DNA of 64,000 nt from Phascolomyces articulosus (Eukaryota > Mucoromycota > Mucoromycetes > Mucorales > Lichtheimiaceae), in assembly GCA_025677815.1 (NCBI GenBank), contig JAIXMP010000007.1:620001-684000 (forward strand), in the 5' to 3' direction. This document shows, in pieces, positions 25,027-36,314 of this stretch. The notes under the pieces were generated by a model that had not been told where the DNA came from, made no database searches, and saw nothing but the letters and a program-made list of their open reading frames with translations. How positions within the stretch are numbered: the stretch's first letter is position 1; each line of letters starts with the position of its first letter. A program made the translations under genes and the position numbers.

Positions 25027-27689
25027 TTATTTTATTGTTTCCCACATCTTCCTCCACACACACATACATACACATACACACACACTTTATTTTCTTTTGT
25101 TTGGGTTTTTTTCCCACCCCACATCTGGTTTGGGTTTTTTCCCTTCCCCTCCCCTTCCCTATCTTGCGTATACAACATTTTTCTTCTATTTAAATGATTT
25201 GAATATTAATTTTTCTATATAAAAAATTCACATATATCATGGACTTAACTTTGTTTCAGTTGGTCCCATTATCAGTTGCTTTTTGTATTATCCGTGTCAT
25301 TGTTTTAAGTGACCCTAACAATATTATTCCTGTAACATAGTATTTTTTTTAGTATAAACAATAATATCCATCTCTATTATCAATCGATCAAATCTTTATT
25401 ATATATCACTTGAATTTATTATAGAAATTATAATACATGGATTTTATTAATATGCAAAGTTGATACGGTTAAAATATTTTTTTGTTTATTATGTCTTCTA
25501 TGATCTTTCACCCTTTGGGGCATCTCGGTTGAGATGGCTGAAAATAGAAAGGAAGATAAAAAAAATTGTTAGGCTATAAGAAAAAGATTGAAATAAAAGA
25601 GTAAAAGAAACCATATAGAAGAAGAGAGCTATCATACTTAAGTAATAAAACATATAAATATATTCTTACGTGTATTTGTTGATAGTAGGACTTGGGTAAA
25701 GAAATGGGGTATAATGAAATATCAAGGTAGAACAAAGCTTGAATATAAAATGAAGATGAAAGGGTGAATTGATATAAAAGTGAAGTGAAAGAAAAAATCA
25801 ATAACTATCCATTAGCTTGTCATTTTTTTTTTGACCAAAAGGATTCTTTAAAATGATACCAGCCATCATCATTTCCTTTTAACATACTATTTTTATTCTG
25901 TGGACCAATAGTAGTCAAATAATCAATATTTACTCACAGTAACACTTTCGCTTTGGATTCTTGCGCTCTGTTAAACTTTTTTTAATTAACAATAATAACA
26001 TTTATCCCTTCTTACTTTTGGTCACATCCATACTACACATATTTCAAGTGCACTATGCAAGAAATGCCATTATTTTTCTTTGTGAACCTATTATAGGAAT
26101 ATATGTTGTATTTTGACTATCTCGAATCACGTTACAAAACACATTACTGCAAACCTTAAAATTAGTTACTGGATCCTAAAACCATAATACTATACTAAAC
26201 AACCTTGCATTGTGTATTTGCCATATAATAGATGATGAGTTGCCATCAAATGGAGTATGTTCCAATACACACTAACTACACACACTATCTACCTCATCTA
26301 TTCCCTTCAAACATAATAATAATTCTCATCATTTTTTTTGAGACTTGGTACAGCGGATAATCTATTTTTACAAAAAATATTTGTAGTTTTTATTTGACTC
26401 AGATTATTCTGTTGATCATTATGGCATTCTTGTATTACTTAAACTGATGACTCCAAGTCCTGACATGCAAAATAAAAGATGCTTTTATATCCCATTGAAA
26501 AGTTGGACTCTGCGTTATTACAACATGAATTAAACATGTACCATGCATTCATTTAAACTTATCTCATTTAAGACATTGCATCGATATTTTCATCAATTAT
26601 AAAGTTCTTGACAAGGAAGAATGATCAAGATGGCCATTTTTATTAAGCATATTCTTACGTGATTTTCAATTTTTTTTCAGTCACAAGTAACACCGCAATT
26701 TTTCACTGTAGGTCTTGAGTCCTGCAAAATCAGTCGCACCTTGGTCTCAGACTCACTGTGCTGGTTGAAAATACCCACACAGTACTTGGAGAGACCCAAA
26801 ATAGAAACAGGTACGTTTTAATTATTTTTTCACTGGATCCACCATTTTTGAAAATGTAGTAACATTGTTTTAATTACATTTTTCCAATAATAGTAGTAGC
26901 AAAATAATAAGAGAGTTCATACTCTAAACAACCATCTACTACAAGGTAAGTAGTCTGCCCGAAGTAAAGCACAAGGATCATTGTTACTCGTAATCAAATT
27001 AATGCATGCTTTACTCTTTCTCGAAGAGTTTAATAACAAGAATATTTCTACATTTATTATTATTATTCACCACAATGAAAGCATCTCACTTTTAATAACC
27101 ATCTTTTCTTTTATTGAACGCTTCTAAGTAAATTTATTGTATAAACTGTGTAGTAAATACATTTCATAAATAATCAGTAACCCCACCACCAATTTTTTTT
27201 TTTTGAGAAACTAAAAATAGAACATGGCACAGACAGTATTTTGTTTATAATACTTTCATTCCGTGAAAGAGCTGGTAGTATTAATTTCACTTGTAGGATG
27301 TTACTGCTTTTTTACTTGTTATTGAAAATGTAACACCATTGTATAGACAAGCATGTGGATGATTAACTGATATATATATGTATGATATCTACTAAAAATT
27401 TATTGTTATAAAGAAATCAGATACTAAGCATTGATATTTTTTTTGTTATAATATAGCAACAAACCCATACTGTTGTGGTCATCAGAGATAATATACGGCC
27501 ACTAATACATATACTTTTATATGTGGAAATGTCCTTTTCTTAATAGCCATAGTATTATCTACTCACAGAGTAAGGGACCATACAAGAGTCGTTAACAAAA
27601 CAGTGTAGGAAATGGCGCAAGAATAATTCTTAAGTAATAAATCAACTTTCTTCCCATGTCACTTGCCATGCCCACCAGAAGGATCAGGT

Positions 27690-27726
<37 letters not shown>

Positions 27727-28249
27727 CCTTTATGAAACAAATACTCTTAACGCAATGATATAGACAATAATAATAATAATAATACATTTTGACAGTATGA
27801 ATTGTGGTAATGGTAGATCATTTGTAATAGATAAGTATGCGTCTGATTATAAGTTACATTACAAGACAAAAACACGGAAAAGGAACATTATTATAGACAC
27901 TTTTGATTTGTTGGTAATTAACCAAAAACATCTAAACAATATGTGGTAGCTTGTTGCTATTGCATTTGTTTTGATAAAAATGCGACAGATATATATGTAC
28001 ATGTCATTGTGTCGTAACTAAAAATAAGGGTTACTACCATTTCCTTTTTTAATTTATTTTTGTAACACCTTATCGCTGCTATCGTATTTGCATTTTATTA
28101 TGCCACGTATTTATCATCCATCATCTTATTAATTATTCAAACACGTATTCAATTAACAGTCATGAACACGTATCGCATCCTCCATTATTCCACGTATACA
28201 TATTATTATCATTAGTTTTATTATATAATTTACTATTATTACAAGTAGT

Positions 28250-28410
28250 TAGAAAACATATAAATACCCCTGATCATTAAAACAATAAACGATATCTTTC
28301 ACGTTACTCTTTATTTTATCACTACTCTTCTGTTATCTCCATTTCTATTGGCTTGGTATTGATCCGCCATAATTATCACGATAATTGGGCTCATTTAATT
28401 ACGAGGAGAT
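28250..28410 (+). repeat. TATA-bearing dispersed module, copy 1
   Basis: Contains AGAAAACATATAAATACC, then CATTAAAACAATAAA, TTACTCTTTAT and TATTGGCTTGGTATTGATCC. The same order of blocks recurs near 30507 and 30890. Each copy has a canonical TATAAATA, so it could be the promoter part of an uncharacterised element. Confidence 0.5.
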
Positions 28411-29794
28411 GAATCCATTCTAAAGGTTTCTATATTACTGTTATCTATTGACATTATTAGTAGGTAACATAGATCTATCATTTATTATCATGATTTAAAG
28501 GAGTGGTAATATAAATAACTATATTTATTTAATATTGATAATATTACTTATCTTAGTAGTACTATCTTTTTTTTTATGTCGCATTTATTTTTAGCAGGCT
28601 AAACCACTGCCGACGATAAGATGGAATTGAACAAAAAAAAAATGATAATAAAAGATTAAACTACAAGTTGTAATAAGTTAGTATGATGATATTGATGAGG
28701 GTATTTATATTAATTTTAGTTTTGCGATGGTCCTGATAAATGACAATAAAAAATCTAATCGTTGTGTCCAACATACAATGAGTGGCTTGTTATGATAGAT
28801 ATTATAGTTATTTATTAACTGAAAACACTATGATTTATGGCTTACTTGGGTAGTACTAACATTAGTTATCAAACCTGGTATCTCACGATTTATAAAATAC
28901 ACTACTATTCCTATAATAGTAATAGGTGTTCTCTGAATCATTTCTTGAATAAGAGTAGCATACCTAGATACCTCTTTATCATTATAGGACGTTATAGGGC
29001 TTGGAATAATTCGGTTCAACTGATTAGTTATTAACAAATAATTCAAAAGCCAAACTGGAACTGAATGCTATTGGATTGTTGACAAATGAAAACCAGTTCA
29101 ACTGATGGTCAAATAATAATGAACTTTATGAACTGGATTAGGTTGACTTTATTCTCTGAAAATAATAATAATAATAAAAAAGATAACTAAAATCATGTCA
29201 AGTCTGACGTGCATATTGTTTTAGAGACTAGGTATTTCTCCAAAAGATTTAGTAAAATCGTGGGATCTTAGCTGTAGTAGAGTGCAGTTGGAGAAATATT
29301 CTCTTTTATTGCTTGGCCAATAGCATCGTTTGTTGATGTATTTATCTTTTTAATTTGATTGTATCATTGATAAAGTAGATTATTAAAAGTTATTCTTTCC
29401 CATTGGGGGTTTGGTTTGTTTTTAATATACAGAAAAGATAATTCTATTGATTTGACCACCATAGAAGATACAGGTAGAAATTGTAATTGGGCAGCAAATT
29501 TGAGTTGAAGATTATGAAGTTCCATCGAAGGTAGTAGGTCGAATAGCACTATAAGTACTATAGTGGCTGACGGTTTTGATGATTTACGATTTAGGGCCAT
29601 TTTAATACAGCTCTTTTAGGTATTTTCAAGTTTCTCCATTTATTTTGTTGACAATGCTGCAACGGCTATTCTGCATTCAAGCATAGGTCAGATGAATGTG
29701 CAATATATATGTAGCACTTGCCATAGGCCTATATCATAGAAATAAATTCTTCCCATTTGACATAGGGGTACCATATTTCCTGTTGCTTTTCCTA

Positions 29795-30170
29795 TATACA
29801 ATAACTATCAAATAATATACAAACACTACTATACCTTCTTATTGTATGAGTAAGAGTGTAAAAGTAATAATAATATTTATCTATTGACTAATGGTTAACA
29901 GATATATTAATTATATCTCCTTATGTCATGTTATACCACCATCATGAATAATAGAATAATAGTATCTATAATATATATCCAGTATATTAAACAAATGTAC
30001 TAATAACAAACTATCATTATCAACTATTAAGTGACATAGATAAGAAAACATATAAATACTATGCTTGTAAAAACTAGAAATAATTATCATAATAAAATCT
30101 ACATTGATTCTCTCATAAGACTTTTTCTATCTCCATTCTTATCTATACCACAGTGACATCCTCTTTATAG
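29795..30170 (+). repeat. Dispersed ~400-bp repeat, copy 1
   Basis: Aligns block by block with 31786-32200. Shared blocks include CTTCTTATTGTATGAGTAAG, GACTAATGGT, CATAGATAAGAAAA, ATATAAATACT and CTTGTAAAA, ending in CTTATCTATACCACA. The two copies lie in direct orientation about 2 kb apart. Confidence 0.6.
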
Positions 30171-30504
30171 CTTTATCTCTGTGTTTCTATCCACTATAAA
30201 AAAGAAGAAGGTGATGATAAAAATATGACGACTGATGCAACATTAATAATGTCGTAGCCAAGATTCCTTGGTGTAACATCTTCCTTTTTTTGTATACTTC
30301 CTGTGCAGTTATTAGTCTAAAATAACCATCGTCATTATTTCCATTTTGAATACTTCTTGCGATGCTTAGCAACCTCTGCTTGGCATCATCGTCATCATCA
30401 TAATTATTGTTATCATTAGTATCATCGCTAGTGCCAAGACACTTAGCATTATTCTATTATTATCATGATCCATTACATCATATATATTATATCTTTAGTA
30501 GTTT

Positions 30505-30660
30505 AGAAAACATATAAATATCCCCATGGTCTTTATTAAATAAACATCATCTACCCGTTATTCTTTATCTTATATTTATTTGTTATTAATTGCTATTTGT
30601 ATTGTTGGCTTGGACTTCCGTCAAAATATTGTCGTAGCAGAATTATCGGTGTTACCCTTT
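30505..30660 (+). repeat. TATA-bearing dispersed module, copy 2
   Basis: Contains TAGAAAACATATAAATATCC followed by ATTAAATAAAC, CGTTATTCTTTATCTTA and TTGTTGGCTTGGACTTCCG. It aligns with the modules at 28250 and 30888. Confidence 0.5.
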
Positions 30661-30887
30661 TCCTTTTTTTTGGATACTTCTTGTACAATTATTTTATATC
30701 TAAAAATAATCATTTTTAATAATTCTTCCGTATACTTCTTGCTGGGCACATTATTACATCATAACTATTATCAGCGTTATTGCCAAGATGTGTAGCATCC
30801 ATCATCACTATTTTTAATATTAACGTCATTGCCAAGAAACAAAGTATTACTAGCAACCATCCATATTATTAGTATTATCTGTCATAA

Positions 30888-31030
30888 CCAGAAAACATAT
30901 AAATATCCTCTCATCATTAAACAATAAAAAAGGATCTTGACGTTCTCTTTAAAATATCTTATTATCTTTATTATTCCTATTGGCTACGGTATTATCCGCC
31001 AAAAATAATTACGACAATATATACACGACA
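30888..31030 (+). repeat. TATA-bearing dispersed module, copy 3
   Basis: Contains CAGAAAACATATAAATATCC, CATCATTAAACAATAAAAAA, CGTTCTCTTT and TATTGGCTACGGTATTATCC. It lies about 65-200 bp from the tRNA-Ala gene. Confidence 0.5.
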
Positions 31031-31094
31031 CACAAAAAAAAGAAAAAAATTCAGACAATTCAACTTTTAATGAAATCTCAAGTCGAAAATTAAA

Positions 31095-31166
31095 TGGAGA
31101 CACCGAGGATCGAACTCGGGATCTTCTGCATGCAAAGCAGACGCCATACCACTAGGCCATATCCCC
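31095..31166 (-). tRNA. tRNA-Ala (anticodon UGC)
   Basis: A 72-nt cloverleaf on the minus strand. The acceptor stem GGGGATA/TGTCTCC carries the G3-U70 pair that defines tRNA-Ala. The anticodon stem TCTGC/GCAGA closes the loop TTTGCAT with anticodon TGC. The T arm includes GAGTTCGATCCTC (B box) and the D-arm region TGGCCTAGTGGTA (A box). The discriminator base is A and no CCA is encoded, as expected in eukaryotes. A TTTT run for Pol III termination falls at about 31086-31089. No intron is present. Confidence 0.97.
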
Positions 31167-31539
31167 CGGATGTGTACTGTTAGTAGCAAATTCTATTCCA
31201 AACTCTATATCAGCTTCACACGTGACATTAAGGTAGTAATTCTAACCTAAGAACTTAAGTTGTTACTAGATAAATTAATGCTAATAATAGATTAACCTAG
31301 TTATCTATTATCTATCCTTCCCCTTATATTCTTATTATCTATTATCTCCTTCCTTTTAATCTATATCATTTATTATTCTTTCTCCTCTATTATTTTTCCT
31401 TAGTTTTAAATATTATTTCCTTTCTTATTATTTATAAAAGATTAGTATTACTTATCTAATCTAGTATCTAATAGTATCTATAAATTATATATATATATAT
31501 ATTATAATATAGTATTGTTTAGTATCTTTATAAAAAATA

Positions 31540-31625
31540 TAAAAGGTAATAAAATAGAAAAATAAAGATAATAGGAATATATTAAGACTATTATATAGAT
31601 TTATTTAATAAAAATAGTAATGATT
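31540..31625 (+). repeat. Short dispersed repeat, copy 1
   Basis: Shares TAGGAATATATT, AGACTATTATATAGATTTAT and AATAAAA-(n)-GTAATGAT with 33145-33230. Flanks differ, so this is a mosaic of nested insertions. Confidence 0.5.
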
Positions 31626-31785
31626 ATGGCATATTTACATATCTACACTTCTTCTTATATATATTGTTACTAATTCTACTACATCGTGTTATCATAAATA
31701 ATAAATAATAATATAAATAAATAATATCGGTTGCCTCATATAATCCTCATTCTAATAATAATACAATAATAATGATCCTGGTATA

Positions 31786-32200
31786 ATATCCTATACATAA
31801 TAATTATCAAATAATATATAAATACTACTATACTTCTTATTGTATGAGTAAGAGCATAAAAGTAATAATAATCATCTAATGACTAATGGTCAACAAATAT
31901 ATATATGTACAACAAATATAATTATTTCTCTTCATGTTATGTTATATTACCATAAATACTACCTATAATATATATCTGTTATATCAAACAAATGCAATAT
32001 TAACAAACTACCATGATCAATGATTAAGTGGCATAGATAAGAAAATATATAAATACTGTACTTGTAAAACTAGAATATAATTATCTTTATTATCATCTTG
32101 ATCATTATAATAAATCTATATCAATTCTTATAAGACTTCTATCTCCATCTCTCTTTGTCATTAATTTTATTATTAATTCTTATCTATACCACAATGATCT
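31786..32200 (+). repeat. Dispersed ~400-bp repeat, copy 2
   Basis: Direct copy of 29795-30170, diverged by scattered substitutions and small indels. Its right end continues into the 32196-32330 block shared with 33233-33340. Confidence 0.6.
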
Positions 32201-32330
32201 AACTATCTAATAAATTAAGGTCCTTTTATACTTTTCAGTGAAATATATATTTCTTATTATTTCTTTATATATACTATTGTTATGTTTATATTTGTATTAG
32301 AGATATTATCAATGATAGGAAATGTTCTTA
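32196..32330 (+). repeat. Block repeated at 33233-33340
   Basis: Both stretches carry AACTATCTAATAAA, AGGTCCTTTTATACTTTTC and a following TATGTTTATAT. The second copy directly follows the copy of the 31540 repeat, so these blocks combine in different orders. Confidence 0.5.
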
Positions 32331-32622
32331 TTATCTTATACTTATCCATAACACAAGGCATTTATAAATCCCTTATTCTTATTATTTTATTTATATGCCT
32401 TATTCAGTACATCTGTTCTAATGTACCTAGTTATGGCATTAATCTTATTCTTTATCCTTGTTTTTACCTCATCCTATTTTGGATATAGCACAGACTTTTC
32501 TTATTTATTCTATCCAATCTTATAGATATAATAATCTTATATATAAAAATAATATATATATAAGGCTAAAATAAGAATATTATATTATTAGAGGAAATAA
32601 TGTCTTTTATTTATTTAAGAAT

Positions 32623-33064
32623 TGTTGTATCCAACATACAATAGCTTCTTAATTATTATTATTATTTATAATAGAAAACGCTATTCACCCTTTGCCTCAC
32701 TTGTGTGGTAATTATATTTGAAGTACAGCTACTGTGACACAGATTATGCTTTTCTCCCAGGCATATCGTTCATTATACAAACATGTAATTCACTTCTTGA
32801 TTCCCACCATCATCGTTTACACGTTCTATAACTTCCGTTATTCACACAGTTTTATAGCATATGTAATTTAAATGATGTGGTCCATAAGAAATATGATACT
32901 GTAATACACACGTAGTGGCAGTCCATCCATGATAAGCAAATTAGTATAAATAGAGAGATTATTTTTTTGAATCATAATAAAAAGACATGGAATTATTTTG
33001 GGTCTCGTTGACTTATATCGTCTCCTACTTATTTCTTTTATTTTTTGATCTTATTAATACAACA
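32623..33064 (+). mobile_element. Solo LTR of the same Ty3/gypsy family, opposite orientation
   Basis: A 442-bp LTR from TGTTGTATCC to AATACAACA, flanked by the perfect 5-bp repeat AGAAT (32618-32622 and 33065-33069). In this orientation a promoter-like TATAAATA lies at 32945-32952, before GAGAGATTATTTTTTTGAAT. It matches the 8982-9432 LTR in reverse complement over its length, including AACGCTATTCA, CCTTTGCCTCACTTGTG, GTGACACAGATTATGC and ATGATGTGGTCCATAAGAAA. No internal sequence is present. Confidence 0.92.
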
Positions 33065-33144
33065 AGAATTATGTATCAAAATTCTATTATATATAGTAGT
33101 TGATGAGATGAAATAGTAATAAAATTAAATGTAATTATGAAAAA

Positions 33145-33340
33145 TATAAAGGGTATCACAAATAGAAAATAAAAATGATATAGGAATATATTGAGACTAT
33201 TATATAGATTTATTTCAATAAAAGTAATGATGATCCAACTATCTAATAAAATTGAGGTCCTTTTATACTTTTCGATGAAGTATTTATTTCTAATTATTTA
33301 TCTATTATCAGGTATATGTTTATATGAGTCCATAGAGATA
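33145..33340 (+). repeat. Composite of two dispersed blocks
   Basis: Left part matches 31540-31625, right part matches 32196-32330. See those entries. Confidence 0.5.
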
Positions 33341-34114
33341 AGGATTAATATTTGTTATTGTTAATTTACACCTTATACTAAGAGGGCATTTATTCATTTC
33401 TTATTTTCTTATTGTTGAACATTATACCTTATTTGGTATACCGTTCTAATTCACACCATTTCATAATAATGGCATTATTCTATTTTATTTGTTATTTATT
33501 CTTTTCTTCCTCATTTAAATTTAGATATACCTATTTGGCATATTCTTTTTCTATGGACACAACAAGACTTATTGTTTTTTTTATTACTTTTATTTTTATT
33601 AACAACTTTTATTCTATGTACAGCACAATCCTATCTACTATATTCCTTGTCTCTATTTTTTTCTTTATAAAAAATAATATAAATATATTATTAATAACTC
33701 AAAGATATAGGGTGTTGAAATAAAAGATAAATAGATTTTATCCTTAATGATGATATTTCAAATATACTTTTTTTATATCCAGAATTATGATAATCCTTGA
33801 TCAACTCTATGTTTACCTTCTGGATCTATTAAGCACAGCATTTTCATATCTAAAAAAAAGGTGCTCTATATGTTATAGAGAATGTATAATTTTTATTTAA
33901 TTCCACTCAATATTATTATATAATAAATGGTATAATAATATCCAAAGAAAGTAATCATACTACTATATTGTTATTGTATTATAAGATAGTGACAAATATA
34001 TATTTAGTTGTAATATAGATCTAAGTGTTGTATTGAAACAGATGTGAATTTATCTCATCCTTTATCCTTATAACCATTATAAAAGTTATTTAATATTTGT
34101 GTCTAATAGATAAA

Positions 34115-34116
<2 letters not shown>

Positions 34117-34164
<48 letters not shown>
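34117..34164. repeat. AG dinucleotide microsatellite
   Basis: About 24 uninterrupted AG units. Confidence 0.97.
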
Positions 34165-34168
<4 letters not shown>

Positions 34169-34555
34169 TTAGCACTCTAATAATTATATAACTTACTAAT
34201 AATTAATAGTTGTAGATATAAAAATTGCAAGGAAAAGAAGAAGAGTATTATATAAGATAATAATTATAATAATCACTTGTCATAGTATATTGAAAAACTG
34301 TAAATATCATAAGAATATTTATAAGTAAAAAAATAATAAAAGTAACCAATCGTTTTGTCTATATATAATTAAAAGTAGATATGTTTCATAATTAATTGGT
34401 GTTGTGTCATATATTGCTAAGGCATTGCCAATACATAATGAATTTTTGTATATTTGAGATAAACAGAGTCAAATAAGATTTAAATATTAATGGTAGTGTT
34501 GAAAATCAGTTAGTCATTATGATAGGAATAGGAGCATAACAATAATATCATAGCA

Positions 34556-34559
34556 AAAA

Positions 34560-34602
<43 letters not shown>

Positions 34603-34603
34603 A
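34556..34603. repeat. AAAT tetranucleotide microsatellite
   Basis: About 12 uninterrupted AAAT units. Confidence 0.97.
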
Positions 34604-35229
34604 CTCAGTTGGGTAAAAATCATTATGGTATATTTGTTTCAATGTATGTATAGGCATCAATGATAAATAGTTGTAAACGAAATATCAGGATCCATTCATA
34701 ATGACAAAAGATGAAGTTATTTATTTGTCATCATAGATATAGTTGTGGTGTAACAATAATACTGTAATAAAGAAATTGGTTCTGTGAATATACTTTATTG
34801 TATTCGTTTCAAAGTATGATCGTCGATGATTAGCGGTTGCAAATGTGAATATGGTAATAGACCAGTAATAATATCGAGATCGAGTAATATTGATAAAGGA
34901 AAATAGAGAAGGGGAAAGAGAAGTAAACAAAACAGAACATGATTTTTTTCAGGATAAAGCCAACGTATTTGAAAATGATGTAGCATATTTTAATAAAAAA
35001 AAGTGCTTTGACAGTACCACCACGATATATTGAATGATCCAATCGTAATAAAATAAAACAAGACAAAACAAAACATACATCAAAGTAATTCCATTGTTTT
35101 ATTTTTGATATAAATCCTAGCCTTTCAAAAACACCAACACACTGTATTTTTTTTTCATATCCATCAAATCAACTCGCTCACACACTCACACGCACGCACT
35201 TACTGTTACATTTTTTTTTACACCATTCC

Positions 35230-36314
35230 TGAAAACTTTGCTGAATCTTCTTCCATGGTAGCTCGTCGTTTTGGTAGTAATATTCCATCCGTACCTATGT
35301 CAGTCGATGATAACCTTGTAAGTATATTGTCAATATATTTTTACATATAAGACACACACAAGTATATTGTGTCTGAATCTGATTGGGAACTTATTGAAGA
35401 GTTGCAAAAGTTCTTTGCACCATTTGTAAACTTTCAAAAAAAGATGAGCACACAAAAATATCCAACGATTAATAGGGCGACGACCTTATACAACACGTTA
35501 TTCAATCATTTGGAGAACTATACCAGAAGTAACTCTACTTTAAGTATAATATATATTATCAGCATAACTTTTTTTTGGTATTAAATGCATTGGTTAATCC
35601 CATTGTTTGTTATTATTTTTATTTTTATTTACCTTATAGGCTCATCTTGGTGTCAAAGAAGCAGCCAACCATGCTTTTGAAAAGCTCAAGAAATATTATA
35701 CCCAAGCAACACAGCCGGTCTATGCTATATCACAAGCACTCGATCCTCGTTGTCGTTACAGTTGATGGTCTTATGTTGGTTGGCCGCAAGATTAGATTGA
35801 AAACGCCAAGGAACAAGTTGAAGATGAATGGGCCAAGTATGTTCCAGTATCGTCATTCAATGCTGACTATGATGATTATGAACCAGAAGACATCAAGGAA
35901 GATACATTGGCGGCATATGTAGTAGAACGGCACCAGCCAAGGGTCGATAAGTTGTGTTTTTGGAAAGGTCGTGAAGAAGCATTAGATGGAATGAAAAATA
36001 GCAAACCACAATCTCTGTTTGCTATGGCAAGACATTGCTTGGTGGTACCGGCAAGCTCAGTCCCAAGCGAATGCTGCTTCTCGTGTGCTGCCTTGTTCAT
36101 TCCAAACCAACGAAACCCGTTGGAACCTGATGCGTTGAGAGAATTGGTGTTGATTAACTCATGGTCGCGTTTTCTGGGTAGCTATAGTGGTGAATTCACC
36201 GATGTTTTCGAGGAGGAAAAGAAGAAGGAAAAACAAAGCAACAATGAAGAATCTGCCAACACAGATGTACTTGAATTCAACATTCAAGAGGAGGAGGAAC
36301 TAGAAGAAGTATAA
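35230..36314 (+). pseudogene. hAT-family transposase relic (C-terminal part)
   Basis: An open stretch ends DDNL at a GTAAGT donor (35318), and the frame resumes at 35363 with SESDWELIEELQKFFAPF and KYPTINRATTLYNTLFNHLE, typical of hAT transposases before the dimerisation domain. After another intron-like gap, the frame reads AYAISQALDPRCRYS-like sequence with TGA at 35763-35765 and TAG at 35793-35795. The hAT dimerisation core follows: LFAMARHCLVVPASSVPSEC, then an FSCAALF segment and ALRELVLINSWSRFL. The end is acidic (EEEELEEV). The N-terminal BED finger and most of the RNase H-like core are absent. It is a dead fragment or a decayed domesticated gene. Confidence 0.72.

Larger units (their letters stand above)
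25027..35229. other. Ten-kilobase gene desert with repeats, one tRNA and one solo LTR
   Basis: Very AT-rich. Apart from the features listed separately, I see no gene. It contains a CA-rich tract (about 25052-25084), a 31-base poly-A run (27691-27721), TAA repeats (about 27765-27783 and 29160-29178) and other A/T runs. The small ORFs at 32282-32488 and 33412-33723 are hydrophobic readings of AT-rich repeat DNA. The density of nested repeats suggests an old insertion sink, possibly silent chromatin. Confidence 0.6.

Noticed and set aside
28250..33340. Possible CRISPR array or tandem satellite
   Set aside because: The repeats are long, few, diverged and irregularly spaced, and the genome is eukaryotic.
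32282..33723. Two hydrophobic ORFs that look like membrane proteins
   Set aside because: They fall in repeated AT-rich blocks whose translations are hydrophobic by base composition (Ile, Leu, Phe, Tyr), with no conserved motif.
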